NCBI RefSeq assembly: GCF_026248685.1
Contig: NZ_CP111039.1
Coordinates: 1-64,000, forward strand
From: Haladaptatus caseinilyticus
Lineage (GTDB): Archaea > Halobacteriota > Halobacteria > Halobacteriales > Haladaptataceae
Reading direction: 5' to 3'
DNA length: 64,000 nt
The notes below the pieces were generated by a model. It did not search any database, had not been told where the DNA came from, and worked only from the letters and a program-made list of their open reading frames with translations. Of the stretch, positions 44,663-54,553 are shown piece by piece. The position numbers and the translations under genes are program-made. Each line of letters begins with the position of its first letter. Positions within the stretch are counted from its first letter, which is position 1.

Positions 44663-47575
44663 ATGAGTCAGAACGCCCAACCCCCAAACGAGCATCCGAC
44701 CGCACAGAAACTCTTCCAAACAGTCCCCCTCATCCGTCGATTCGTGACGAGTACCAGTGGCCAATCCACCCAAGAGTGGGTTCCCGTGAATCGACCACTT
44801 CCAGCACACAACGCCGTGGAATTGGCAGATCGTTCGGTCGTCGCCGCGATCCGCGTCGACCCAGCGAACATGAGTACGAAAACGGCGTCCCAATGGGAGG
44901 ATCGCATCAAGCAGCTGGATGAAGCCCTCTCAACAACCGTCGATTTCGAGATTGAGCAATACAGTACGCTTCGCTCGCTCGATAAGCAGAGCTATCGTGA
45001 GGATTATCACGAGATGGCGGCTGAACGGCCCGACGAAAAAGATCTAACGGGAATGAACCGCCTGCAACGTCGCCTGCTCGATGAACGAGTGGAAATCATC
45101 GACGACGACCACGAGAGCGTTCTCGTCCGTGAGCACTACATCCTCGTGAAGGTCATGCCGGTCGAACTCTCTGAATCGTGGGACGATGCTGCCGGACTGT
45201 TTGGGAGTGCGACCAATCTCCCGCTCATCGGCGATCAGATCAAGGCTCGTCGGATGAACAACTACGGCAATGACCTCGAGCAGCTTCGCACTGACCTGAC
45301 TGCCCGCCTGAACAAGCGGGTCGAAAGCGTCGTTCAAGCACTCGGAAGTGTTGATGGCATCACCGGGACGCCGATCTCGCTGGTCGAATTTACGCGGTTG
45401 CTCCGCTCCTACTACCGAGCGGACAATGCAGCCACGATACCCGATGAGACGATTCGGGCACTAATCCATGATTCGCCGGTTGTAGGTGCGAACGCAGATG
45501 TCGATGTAGACTACGAGGTCAACGTGCATGCGAAGGACTGCGACCCACTTGCCGAGAACTATCGGTCATTTCTGGCCCCTGAATCAGTTCGGTATGATGA
45601 TCAGCGCTATCTCGTTCTGGACGAGGAGACCTACGTCCTCGGGATGTGGGTTGAGAATTGGCCGGAAAACCCTGACATCGGCATGTTTCGCGATGTGCTG
45701 AACACGCCCGGCGTGCATATTACGCTCTCAACGCATGCGCTTGGGGTCTCCAAATCCGACGCCCGGCAACAGTCCCAGAAGAACAAGATCAAACACAAGA
45801 GCGACTACGAGAAGAAAGAGCAGGAAGGGCATTGGGGAGCTGAATCAGCCTATCGCAAGTGGCAAGCAGCTTCTGACATCGAGGACTCTCTGACCGAATC
45901 AGGGTCGGGACTGTTCATGACGAGTACCTACGTAAGTCTTCGTGCCAACTCCAAAGAGCAGCTGCTCGACGCGGCGAGGACGATGAAACAACGATTCAAA
46001 GAGCAACCTGCTCGGTGCGAAGTTGTCCCTGCCCACTTCCAACAGGAAGAGATGGCCCACTCGGCCGCCCCACTGGTCTACGATTCGATGAACAAGGCCA
46101 CACCGATGCTTGGGCGAGCGTTGGCAAAGCAGATGCCCTACACGTCGAACAACATCTACGAGCCATCGGGGATCGAGGTTGGCATCCACCACGACCGTGA
46201 TGAGCCGACGATTGTCGATCCGTACCTTCGGGGTATGGGCTACAATATGATGGTCTTCGGCAAAATCGGGAGCGGCAAGTCCACTACGTCGAAGAAGATC
46301 CTCACCCAACTCAAAGAACGCAACCCCGAGATGAACGTCGTCCTCATCGACCCTCTCGAGGGGCTCGCTGGCCCGTCGAAGCTCTTCGATGCTGAGCAGA
46401 TCGTCGTAGGCGGAGAGACGGGTCTCAATCCGTTGGAAATCAAAGAAACGCCCGAGGAGAAGCTATCCGTTGTTGGTCGGACGACGCCGTTCAGCGAGGC
46501 GATGGAGCGCTTCATAAGTTTCGTCGAGACGTTCTACGACCTCGAAGGCCGAGAACTCGAAGCAGAGAAAAAGAACGTCTGGGAGAAAGCCGGACGCCGT
46601 GCCTACAATGAAAAAGGAATCACCAAGGACCCGAGCACACACGGCAACGAATCGCCGACGCTTCGCGACGTAATTCAGGAGATTGCACACATTGCTGGAG
46701 TCGGCGATAACCCCGAAATTCACCAGATGGGCGACCTGCTCGACGCTGATCTGAGCGAGACGGACGTCCCGCTTCGAACCCGCGAAGCGGCCGAACGGGT
46801 CCTCTCAGAGGATATTGAAGCGTTCCGCACACGCTACCGCCACTTCACGAAGGAAACTGGCTTCGACTTGAACGCCGATGGCGGGAGTTTCTATCTTGAT
46901 CTGCAGCTCAAGGAAGGGAAAGGTGAGACAGGGCTGATGCTTGGATTGCTTCTGACGTCGGTCTACGAGATGGCCAAAGAGAGCGACGATCCGACGATGA
47001 TCTTGATTGACGAAGCGCAGTATCTCACCAAGCACGCGGACAACCTGACGTTCTTGGAGCAAGTCGTCCGTCACTCTCGGCACTATAACCTCTCGCTGCT
47101 GTTCTCTACACAGTCGATCAGCGAATTCTACGCGAAGGACGACGAGGGGACGAGTGCGCTCAAATCGCAAGCAGAGGTCATCTTCAACAACTCCTCGATG
47201 ATGTGTTTCCACCATTTGGACGATATGACGCCCGAGTTCGGGAGTGAAATCGGGCTCAACACCGAGGAAGCAACCTTCGTCAACAGTGCTCTGCCGGGCG
47301 ACAAAGACCGTGGCTATTCGGAAATGCTGCTCGCCGTCGACGAGGATGGAACACGGGAGTGCTACCCACAGCGGGTTGAGATGAGCATGGATGTGAATCC
47401 GGTCGAGTTCTCGATCGTCGATTACGAACCGAGTGACCACGGGAATTGGCACGACTACCTAGAGCGCCAGCTTGGCGACCGCTTCGATGATGGGCAGCCA
47501 TCCAGTGGCGAATCGGAGAGTAAGACGGCCGAGAAACGTTCGATAGTGGCAACTGACGGGGGTGAGCAGGAATGA
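44663..47575 (+). CDS. VirB4/TraC-like secretion ATPase
   Basis: The 970-residue protein is the motor ATPase of the module. Its N-terminal half resembles the CagE/TrbE/VirB4 region. The C-terminal P-loop domain has Walker A GKIGSGKSTT at about residues 533-542 and Walker B MILIDEAQYL at about residues 778-787, followed by FSTQSISEFY (arginine/sensor region). VirB4 proteins energise assembly of conjugative type IV systems. The stop overlaps the next start. Confidence 0.88.
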   Translation: MSQNAQPPNEHPTAQKLFQTVPLIRRFVTSTSGQSTQEWVPVNRPLPAHNAVELADRSVVAAIRVDPANMSTKTASQWEDRIKQLDEALSTTVDFEIEQYSTLRSLDKQSYREDYHEMAAERPDEKDLTGMNRLQRRLLDERVEIIDDDHESVLVREHYILVKVMPVELSESWDDAAGLFGSATNLPLIGDQIKARRMNNYGNDLEQLRTDLTARLNKRVESVVQALGSVDGITGTPISLVEFTRLLRSYYRADNAATIPDETIRALIHDSPVVGANADVDVDYEVNVHAKDCDPLAENYRSFLAPESVRYDDQRYLVLDEETYVLGMWVENWPENPDIGMFRDVLNTPGVHITLSTHALGVSKSDARQQSQKNKIKHKSDYEKKEQEGHWGAESAYRKWQAASDIEDSLTESGSGLFMTSTYVSLRANSKEQLLDAARTMKQRFKEQPARCEVVPAHFQQEEMAHSAAPLVYDSMNKATPMLGRALAKQMPYTSNNIYEPSGIEVGIHHDRDEPTIVDPYLRGMGYNMMVFGKIGSGKSTTSKKILTQLKERNPEMNVVLIDPLEGLAGPSKLFDAEQIVVGGETGLNPLEIKETPEEKLSVVGRTTPFSEAMERFISFVETFYDLEGRELEAEKKNVWEKAGRRAYNEKGITKDPSTHGNESPTLRDVIQEIAHIAGVGDNPEIHQMGDLLDADLSETDVPLRTREAAERVLSEDIEAFRTRYRHFTKETGFDLNADGGSFYLDLQLKEGKGETGLMLGLLLTSVYEMAKESDDPTMILIDEAQYLTKHADNLTFLEQVVRHSRHYNLSLLFSTQSISEFYAKDDEGTSALKSQAEVIFNNSSMMCFHHLDDMTPEFGSEIGLNTEEATFVNSALPGDKDRGYSEMLLAVDEDGTRECYPQRVEMSMDVNPVEFSIVDYEPSDHGNWHDYLERQLGDRFDDGQPSSGESESKTAEKRSIVATDGGEQE

Positions 47576-47832
47576 GCCTCCTGTTCCAGGCTGTCGATAT
47601 CGTCGTGGCCGCGTTTCACACACTCGCAAATGTTCCACCTATCCAGCAGTTCTCAACATTCCTCGCCGAGCGGATGTTTGCGGTCTTCTTCACGAATAGT
47701 CTCGTACCAGCGTTCCTGGGTTACTCGGCACCGGAACTCAACGCACTGCTTGGTGACATCGTTGCGTCGTATATGGCGATTATCGGTGTACTGATTGGAG
47801 GCTCGAAATTCATTCCGGGGGCAGGCCGATGA
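47572..47832 (+). CDS. Small membrane protein of the module
   Basis: The 86-residue product has two hydrophobic helices (FFTNSLVPAFLGY region and IVASYMAIIGVLIGG). Four-base ATGA overlaps join it to the VirB4-like gene and the following gene, so it is part of the same coupled operon. The family is unknown. Confidence 0.65.
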   Translation: MSLLFQAVDIVVAAFHTLANVPPIQQFSTFLAERMFAVFFTNSLVPAFLGYSAPELNALLGDIVASYMAIIGVLIGGSKFIPGAGR

Positions 47833-48893
47833 GTCGCTTCAGTCGGTCAGCCGAGTACCGTGCTGCACAACTCGGTGCAACGTCCAACGACCAAGCTAGT
47901 GATGAACTCATTCGCGTTCGGCCATTCAAAGACGATGGCGGGATTGACACCGCAATCGAGTGGTTCGAATCCGTCCATCCCTCTCACTCGGACCTGAGTG
48001 GCAAACGAAGCGTGCCCCGTGCAGCAGAGATCGTCTATGACGGTGAACAGATCAGCTTCCGGTACCTCCCGTGTAGCGACGATTTCCACTGGTTCCTGAC
48101 TCGACTCCGGCACAAGTATCCTGATTCGGACGTTCGGCGGGAAGACGCCGACCTCATACACATCGATGAGGGGGATTACGTGGCAGGCGGTGAGTGGACG
48201 CTCCGCAAACATCGATGGTGGCCGATTCGTCGTCGTGACCTCGAAGGCTTCCGCGAAGACGACCCATACGAAACCGTCCTCGGCGATATCGTAGATGATG
48301 CGGTGAAAGCCGGTGGGGCAACTGGTCGAGAGCCGGTACGGAGCGTCATCCAAGTCATGTTTCGCCCAACAACGCGGAACTGGCAGACTGGACGGCTTCT
48401 CACGACGAATATCACTGAACTCTACTATCATTTGAACGGTGTCTACACGATTCACGACCTCGCCGAGACCAAGCGCGAGAAAGAGACAGCCGATGCAACG
48501 GAGATCGGGAACGTCCTCGATCGACGCGCGAAAGAGAAAGCATTTGATGTGATGATTCGCCACCTCTCGGTTGGTGACGACAAGGAAGCTGTCAAGCACC
48601 ATGCTGAGGCGGTCGGTGCCTCCTTCGCGAGCTATTACAACTCAAAGACCGAGCAAGCGTTTATTGTCGAGCCGAGTAGTTCGCCGAACGCATTGGCGGA
48701 GACGATGGCCCGCCGGGAGTGGTTGGGTGAGAAGATGTTGCTCACCTCACTCGAGATCGCCCCGATTGTGCATCTACCACCGGCAGATATCTCGATCGCG
48801 CAACTCGACCGCCGCCAGACCAAACGCGGCGAAGAGGTGCCGGTTGGGTCTCACGAGCACAGCGGATACATCACGGGGGAGAAAGATGCTTAA
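47829..48893 (+). CDS. Soluble protein of the secretion module
   Basis: I do not recognise this 354-residue cytoplasmic protein. It is acidic with Trp/Arg-rich segments (WTLRKHRWWPIRRRDLEGF) and a C-terminal region like a mating-partner or coupling-associated protein (LPPADISIAQLDRR). It overlaps its neighbours by 4 and 8 bases and is therefore translated with the ATPases. A relaxosome or coupling-accessory role is possible. Confidence 0.6.
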   Translation: MSRFSRSAEYRAAQLGATSNDQASDELIRVRPFKDDGGIDTAIEWFESVHPSHSDLSGKRSVPRAAEIVYDGEQISFRYLPCSDDFHWFLTRLRHKYPDSDVRREDADLIHIDEGDYVAGGEWTLRKHRWWPIRRRDLEGFREDDPYETVLGDIVDDAVKAGGATGREPVRSVIQVMFRPTTRNWQTGRLLTTNITELYYHLNGVYTIHDLAETKREKETADATEIGNVLDRRAKEKAFDVMIRHLSVGDDKEAVKHHAEAVGASFASYYNSKTEQAFIVEPSSSPNALAETMARREWLGEKMLLTSLEIAPIVHLPPADISIAQLDRRQTKRGEEVPVGSHEHSGYITGEKDA

Positions 48894-51633
48894 TCGACTC
48901 TTCGGGAGTGGTGAAGACGATTCGGCGGATGAATCACCGGAGATTGAAGCCGAGGAGGATGCTGCCGTTCCAACAACGATCACGAACGAACCGTATGGGT
49001 TCACCCAAACGGGTGCAGAGTACGCGGCGGATGGCATGACTGAAACGATCACTGAAACCGAAGAGCAGGGACCGGTGGCAGGCCCAGAGATCCGCGAACT
49101 GCTCGAACGTGCTCGTGATCATCCAGACATGCCACTATGGTTGGGCTACAACGACAGCGCCCAGCAGGGCTTCGATCCGGCCCCTGTCGAGTTCAACCAG
49201 CTTTTCCAGCATCTCTGGGTTGTCGGAACCACAGGTGCCGGGAAAACCACCGAGATGCTAAATTGGATGGTGCAGCTCGCCTGGGCAGGCTATGGGTTCA
49301 TCTACTTCGACCCCAAGGCCGAGGATAGCAAAGAACTCCTCCAGAAAATTCCCGAGTATCGGCATGACGACGTGATCTGGATTGAGCCAGGTGACGACGA
49401 CCACGATCGGAGCATCGGGATCAACTTCCTCGAAGTCCCGGACTGTGAGAGCGAGATGGAGCTTGAACAGCACGTCACCGATCGTATTCAGGTGCTCAAA
49501 GCTGTTCTGTCGGGTGACGACTACTGGGGCCCACGGATGAACGCCATCGTGGAGTCGATGGCACGAGCGATGATGCAGGCGAATCACGAGATCGAGGACC
49601 CAGACGAGCAGTACTGTGTGCTCGATATGTACTTCGTCCTCCTAAACGCCCAACGGCGAGAAGATTTCGCCGAGGAAATCGATGATCCGTGGGTCGGTGA
49701 GTTCGTCTCCGAAATCGCCGAGATGGATGATGACGCTGTGCGACCCGTGATTACGCGGCTGAAGCCGTGGGTCGAGAGTCCTGTCACTCGTCGCATTGCG
49801 GGCTGTCGGGAGAGTACGATCGACTTTCGGGATATCCTCGATGACGAGAAGATTGTAATCGTTCGCACAGCGGTTTCCGACGATGATATCAAGCAACTCG
49901 TGACACTCGGCACGCTTCGTCCACTGTGGAATGCGATTCAAAACCGTTCGATCGAAGGCGCGGAGAAAACGCCGTTCTTTGCGATTCTCGACGAGGCAGA
50001 CCGCGTCCTTCACAAGAATCTCGACGTCGACGACATGCTAGCACGTGCTCGCTCGATGCGCCTCTCGGTGACGCTAGCCTGCCAGTATCCGACGCAACTC
50101 AAAGAGTCGGGTGTCCTCAAGCCAGTCAAGAACAACTGCAACACAGGCGTGTTCTTCCGCGTACTGGACGACGAGGACGCCCGCCCACTCACCCGGCGGT
50201 TGAGTGACTGTGATATCGAGGATTTCACCGAACTCGAAAACCATCGGATCTGGTCCCGAATTCCGCTAGACGGCGGTACCCGGTTCTCTGGTGCGCTCAA
50301 GCTCAAGACATTTGCGCCGTATCCAAACATTCGCGACGAAGACGAAGCGGAGGCAATTATCACTGAAAGTCTGGAGCGGTTTGCTGCCCCGCCACTCACG
50401 GACGACGAGATGATGCGCCAGCTCAAGTTTGGTGGGATGAACGAAGCCGTCACACCAGAGAAGGCGAGCGCCAAGACACTCGATACGGCTAACGACGAAC
50501 GATCGCGTGACGCGGCACTGAAAGCCATCTACGACGAGAGCATCCGACAGGGACAACCGGGTGAGTTCATCCCGATTGAGGCGTGTCTCGATCGACTCAG
50601 TGGGTATCTCCCCGCGAGGGGCGGGGTTGAGACCGCCGAACGTGCATGGCGGCATGTGCTCAAGGATATTCCTGAAGCCTACCTTGACTATCGCGAGGAG
50701 AACGAGCAGGGGCAAGTCAAAGTACGCTCTCGGAGTTTCATGAACATCGGCGATCGCGAGAATGACGGCGGCGCAGAACACTGGGCACCAATGGCTGATG
50801 CCTACGTCCCACTGACGCAACTCGGGTTTGTCGTTGATATCCTCGCACAGGACGGCGGCGACATGCCAGACGCACTCGCCAGCGTGGAGGACGCATTAGA
50901 CATCCCAGACGACGCGGACAATGAGGAAATTGCTGACGCCGTCGCACACTACCGAGAGCATCATCCCGTGATGAATCGGTTGGCTGGTGCTCGCGAGGTC
51001 TACATCGAAAGCGAACACACGACCGGGAATAGCCAACCCTCACAGACTGTTCGGAACGTCATGCAGGCGGTCAACGAAGGGAAACGATGTCTGCTCGTCT
51101 CGCGGGAACAGACAGCTAGACGAGTCCATACGACGCTCCTTAAGGAACCGAAGGGCTGTCACAAGAACCATTCCGTCGATGGCGAACAACGCTTCTACAC
51201 GCTCACGGGTGACGTAGCGATCGACGGCGAGGTCATAACTCGTCCTGGGAGCAGCGACAACGTCTGGGTGTATGAGGAGGGCAGTGGGGAGTATGTCCTC
51301 CGCGACGACAACGGAACAGAGCACGCTCGTTTCGAAAACCCTGAGGCGATCTTCGAGGACGCCACTGCCTACCCGATGGGCGGCGACCGGTCGGTAAAAG
51401 CGCCGATCGTCCCCGACTATGACACGGATATGCTGGATATCATCGTCGTCAAAGAAGACGCGAAGACGCCAGCAGACTTGTTCCTCTACCGGCCAGATGG
51501 CAACCATGTCCCACTGGATATGCTTGCTACCGACGACGGGGAAGCTACCCAGACGGTCGCTGACGACGATCACAACCACGAGGAAACCGAGTCAGAAGAT
51601 GACGGCGGAGATATCGTTGACGCCCTCCGCTAA
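48886..51633 (+). CDS. VirD4/HerA-like coupling ATPase
   Basis: The 915-residue protein contains an FtsK/HerA/TraD-type motor. Walker A is GTTGAGKTT at residues 114-122, with FIYFDPKAED following. The Walker B region is FFAILDEADRV and the sensor region LACQYPTQLKES. Such coupling proteins deliver DNA-protein substrates to the VirB4 machine. The C-terminal 300 residues contain extra domains (DLFLYRPDGNHVPLDML). The ATG at 48886 sits inside the end of the previous gene. Confidence 0.85.
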   Translation: MLNRLFGSGEDDSADESPEIEAEEDAAVPTTITNEPYGFTQTGAEYAADGMTETITETEEQGPVAGPEIRELLERARDHPDMPLWLGYNDSAQQGFDPAPVEFNQLFQHLWVVGTTGAGKTTEMLNWMVQLAWAGYGFIYFDPKAEDSKELLQKIPEYRHDDVIWIEPGDDDHDRSIGINFLEVPDCESEMELEQHVTDRIQVLKAVLSGDDYWGPRMNAIVESMARAMMQANHEIEDPDEQYCVLDMYFVLLNAQRREDFAEEIDDPWVGEFVSEIAEMDDDAVRPVITRLKPWVESPVTRRIAGCRESTIDFRDILDDEKIVIVRTAVSDDDIKQLVTLGTLRPLWNAIQNRSIEGAEKTPFFAILDEADRVLHKNLDVDDMLARARSMRLSVTLACQYPTQLKESGVLKPVKNNCNTGVFFRVLDDEDARPLTRRLSDCDIEDFTELENHRIWSRIPLDGGTRFSGALKLKTFAPYPNIRDEDEAEAIITESLERFAAPPLTDDEMMRQLKFGGMNEAVTPEKASAKTLDTANDERSRDAALKAIYDESIRQGQPGEFIPIEACLDRLSGYLPARGGVETAERAWRHVLKDIPEAYLDYREENEQGQVKVRSRSFMNIGDRENDGGAEHWAPMADAYVPLTQLGFVVDILAQDGGDMPDALASVEDALDIPDDADNEEIADAVAHYREHHPVMNRLAGAREVYIESEHTTGNSQPSQTVRNVMQAVNEGKRCLLVSREQTARRVHTTLLKEPKGCHKNHSVDGEQRFYTLTGDVAIDGEVITRPGSSDNVWVYEEGSGEYVLRDDNGTEHARFENPEAIFEDATAYPMGGDRSVKAPIVPDYDTDMLDIIVVKEDAKTPADLFLYRPDGNHVPLDMLATDDGEATQTVADDDHNHEETESEDDGGDIVDALR

Positions 51634-52148
51634 TCGACGTCGAGCAGGTTCCGCATCTCTGCGACGTTCTCGTCACTCACTGCATCGCTTTTCGACGCCA
51701 GCAAGACGAGCGCTTTCTTGATTTTCTCCTGGTCGTCCAGCTGATTCTCGACTGTTTCAAGCCGATTCTCCATAGCTGAAACGCGCGCTGCTGTCTCTGC
51801 AGTTGGCGGTGGACTGAGTGCCGTGTCAGTCGTCTCGATGAACTCTTCGGCGAACTCGGTGAGTCGCCAGATCCGCGCTGGACGTCCACCGCCAGCGGGA
51901 TACTCGCGCTCACCAGTGTCCTTGATCAGTCCCCACTCTTCCATCGTCACCAAGTGGTGATTAGCACTCCCAGTCGGCACGTCGGCACGCTCGCGAAGAA
52001 TGGATGTGTTCAACTCGCTTTCATCTGCATTGGCGAACGCAGCAAGGATGCTCCGACGGTGCTGGCTCCCCTGGTTGAGCTTCCGCTCGATGGTGTCCAT
52101 CTGTGCGCCCCAGTCCTCATCGTCATAGTTAGATGTATCAGCTGGCAT
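51630..52148 (-). CDS. Winged-helix regulator with coiled coil
   Basis: The 172-residue protein has an ArsR-like winged helix (LNTSILRERADVPTGSANHH, VTMEEWGLIKDTG, wing GGGRPARIWRLTEF). A coiled coil follows (VSAMENRLETVENQLDDQEK). It converges with the coupling ATPase gene, overlapping it by four bases, and may regulate the module or the repeat region downstream. Confidence 0.72.
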   Translation of the reverse strand: MPADTSNYDDEDWGAQMDTIERKLNQGSQHRRSILAAFANADESELNTSILRERADVPTGSANHHLVTMEEWGLIKDTGEREYPAGGGRPARIWRLTEFAEEFIETTDTALSPPPTAETAARVSAMENRLETVENQLDDQEKIKKALVLLASKSDAVSDENVAEMRNLLDVD

Positions 52149-52405
52149 GAGTAGTCACAAGCAAGGATAACGGAGTGAGACAACTATAATATTACGATTG
52201 TACCAAGTTGGTTTACCCAAGCCGAAGGAAGAGCCATGGGAACCAACCAATGGGCAAAAAATAGCGAAGCCGGGCTATCAGAGAGAAACATCAGAAACTG
52301 GAAACAAGTGTGTGCGACACAACGCGGGGGGCTGGCGCCCCCCGACGACAGAGGAGAATGAACCACCAAGAAACACAGACGAATCCAGGACTGTAAGAGC
52401 CAGTG

Positions 52406-53093
52406 GGCACCCCCAATCTGTCACGAAACAGATGATGAACAGTACACGCGAAAAGGGGCACCCCAACAGGCAGTCAACAGAGGTATTTGAAGCAATGCGA
52501 CAGAGCAGCCAGCCGGGGGGCAACAGCACCCGGACAGTCTACCAGAGCGAAGCGTCGACGACAACGAGGACACGAAGAAGAGGACAGTCCACTCTGCAGA
52601 ACAACCCGGGAAGAACCACAAGAGAGGGAGGACAGTCAGGCCCTGCCGGACTCAGAGAGAAACAACGGAGTGACGGAAGGGGACAGTCCAACAGTGCGAC
52701 GAGCAGAACCACGAGAAGGAGCGTACTGGCAGCAGGGGCAGCTAAACAGCACTGGCGGCAAGCCGCCATGAGGGGCACCGGGCAGTGTACCGCACAGCGG
52801 AGAGGCTGCAACAGTACAGCGACACCGACTGCAGCAGCAGACCTGGAATGATGGCCAGCACAGGCGAGTGGGGGCCGTGATATCCTTGAGCCAGGGATAG
52901 ACGAAAAGAGTGGACAGTCTGCCCTGCCAGGACATCATGAGAAACCCGCGAAGCGACTATGTGGGGTGCCAGTATCTGCACTGGAGTGGGGTGCCAATGA
53001 GCGACACGCAGTCAACCAGTCTTGGTACACTAACTGGGGTGCCAGCAGCACGTACTCACGGAATGCCCGTGTGACGGCAAAGGTGGGGTGCCA
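52406..53093. repeat. Array of GGACAGTCC and TGGGGTGCCA motifs, left half
   Basis: GGACAGTC(C) occurs at 52532, 52582, 52630, 52681 and 52912. Spacings of the first four are 50, 48 and 51 bases. TGGGGTGCCA occurs at 52962, 52987, 53035 and 53084 (25, 48 and 49 apart). Its reverse, GGCACCCC, occurs at 52406 and 52457. The distances are not multiples of three, so the pattern is not explained by coding. 52149-53132 otherwise has no supported gene. Confidence 0.85.
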
Positions 53094-53132
53094 CATGGGC
53101 GTTAGAAAAGTATAGCGACGAGAAAACGAGAG

Positions 53133-53474
53133 TTAGCGTTGATAGTAGAATTCAACGACTTTGAAGACAGCCCAGACAGTGATGAAGATGGAGCTAATGA
53201 AGACCACATTTATCCAGAGCAGCGGCAGTGGCTGGGTGATCCCAAAGAGGTCAAGCCCAAAGCTGATGAGCTTACCGAGGGCTGCATAGATGAGTGGCCC
53301 AATGAAGATCAGTGCGAGGAGCGACGCACCAATGACTTCGAGAACGTTCCGAGTGTAGGGCTTTTTGAGTGACTGAACAACTGAGCTCATAGTCAATATT
53401 ACAACGGCAGTGATAATATAGATTTCTAAAATATTAGCTGTGTACCTAAGTACAGCTGTAGAGAGTTTCACCAC
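53133..53474 (-). CDS. Membrane protein between the repeat arrays
   Basis: The 113-residue product has three membrane helices (ILEIYIITAVVILTMSSVV, VIGASLLALIFIGPLIYAA, LPLLWINVVFISSIFITVWA). No family is recognised. It lies between the two motif arrays. Confidence 0.6.
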   Translation of the reverse strand: MVKLSTAVLRYTANILEIYIITAVVILTMSSVVQSLKKPYTRNVLEVIGASLLALIFIGPLIYAALGKLISFGLDLFGITQPLPLLWINVVFISSIFITVWAVFKVVEFYYQR

Positions 53475-53520
53475 TAGTTATCTACAGCGAGTCAACGATA
53501 GAACACGGATCACAGCACTA

Positions 53521-53928
53521 TTGGGTTCCACATGGGCGCCATACTGAGATGCCACCAGGAGAGCAACCGTCTTCCACAAAACGCACGAGGAGGCGGCAGT
53601 GAATAGCGCTGCCAGACTGTCCACAGAAAGTCAGGGGGCTGCCGTGAGACGGCATAGGGCAGCACGTTGGACTGTCCACGACTAAGCAGCACAGTAGAGA
53701 TGAGCTGGCTAGAGTCCGGTGGACTGTCCTCTACGTACCAGCAGGAGAGTGGTAGGTTTAGTAACGGTGGGACTGTCGAGTGAGCGCTGTTTACAGCGGA
53801 ACTCTGGTGTGTTACCAGGAAGACTGTCAGGAGCTGGAGCTGGCTGTCTGGCCGGTGGAAAAGCAGATGAAAACCGCTGTGTTGCAGCTGGGTGGGCACC
53901 TCGTCTGGTTTCTGCCGGCTGACTGTCC
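53521..53928. repeat. Array of GGACTGTCC motifs, right half (inverted)
   Basis: GACTGTC(C) occurs at 53615, 53670, 53722, 53771, 53822 and 53921, with spacings of 55, 52, 49, 51 and 99 bases. Every copy has a T at the centre, the reverse of the left array. TTGGGTTCCACATGGGCG at 53521-53538 matches 16 of 18 bases of the left motif copy at 53084-53101. Two long frames here on opposite strands are unlikely genes. Confidence 0.85.
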
Positions 53929-54553
53929 AGTGGTCACGAGGAGCGGTAGCCTTTCGGCTTGGGCTGTTCGTTCGGTGCATTCGTGTGTCAGCAAATACTC
54001 TTCACATTCACTCCTATGGATGAAGAGCGTGTCACGTACAGGAAACTTTTCCATACTTCCCAATCATTTATTCCTCTACTAGTAGAAGTAAGCATAGCGT
54101 TCATTGAGAATCGTTTCTCGTAGTATCTAAGCTGATTGTTGCCTCTCCGATTACATCGTACATTAGCAATTGCGATGGCGCTCAATGAGGCGTCTTAGCC
54201 GCCCTGTGAACAGTTTGGATTCGTCCACGGAGGGACAGCCCTGAAGACGTGCTCAGCAGATGAGTTTGAACTACAAACTGAAGAAATAGATACGCATCAT
54301 ACACTGAATAGTCCAATAATTTGACTCTTTATCCATATTAAAGTGTTGATAAGAAGCAACGGGAGCTTTCCGAACCTAGCCTGCTAGCGAGAATAATGAA
54401 TGACGATCATTCTTAAGGGTTTTCTGAGAATAACTATGTAAAGTCGCGTAGATCGGACTGTTGGTGAGACAGACAATAGCATCATAATTGGGTGTGAAAT
54501 TGTTAGATATTAGCTAATGATTGAGTGAATAAACAAATTGGGAGGGTGAAATC
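53929..54553. other. Intergenic region without a supported gene
   Basis: This AT-rich stretch leads into the island beyond. A few GGGACAGCC-like residues near 54232 recall the array motif, but no gene or clear operator was found. Confidence 0.45.

Noticed and set aside
52198-52851. A 217-codon plus-strand frame over the left motif array
   Set aside because: Composition is rich in Thr, Arg, Gln, Gly and Ser, unlike acidic neighbours. Motif spacing does not follow codons and the opposite strand is equally open.
53510-53980. A 156-codon minus-strand frame over the right motif array
   Set aside because: It has the same odd composition and no recognisable domain, and is better explained as non-coding array DNA.
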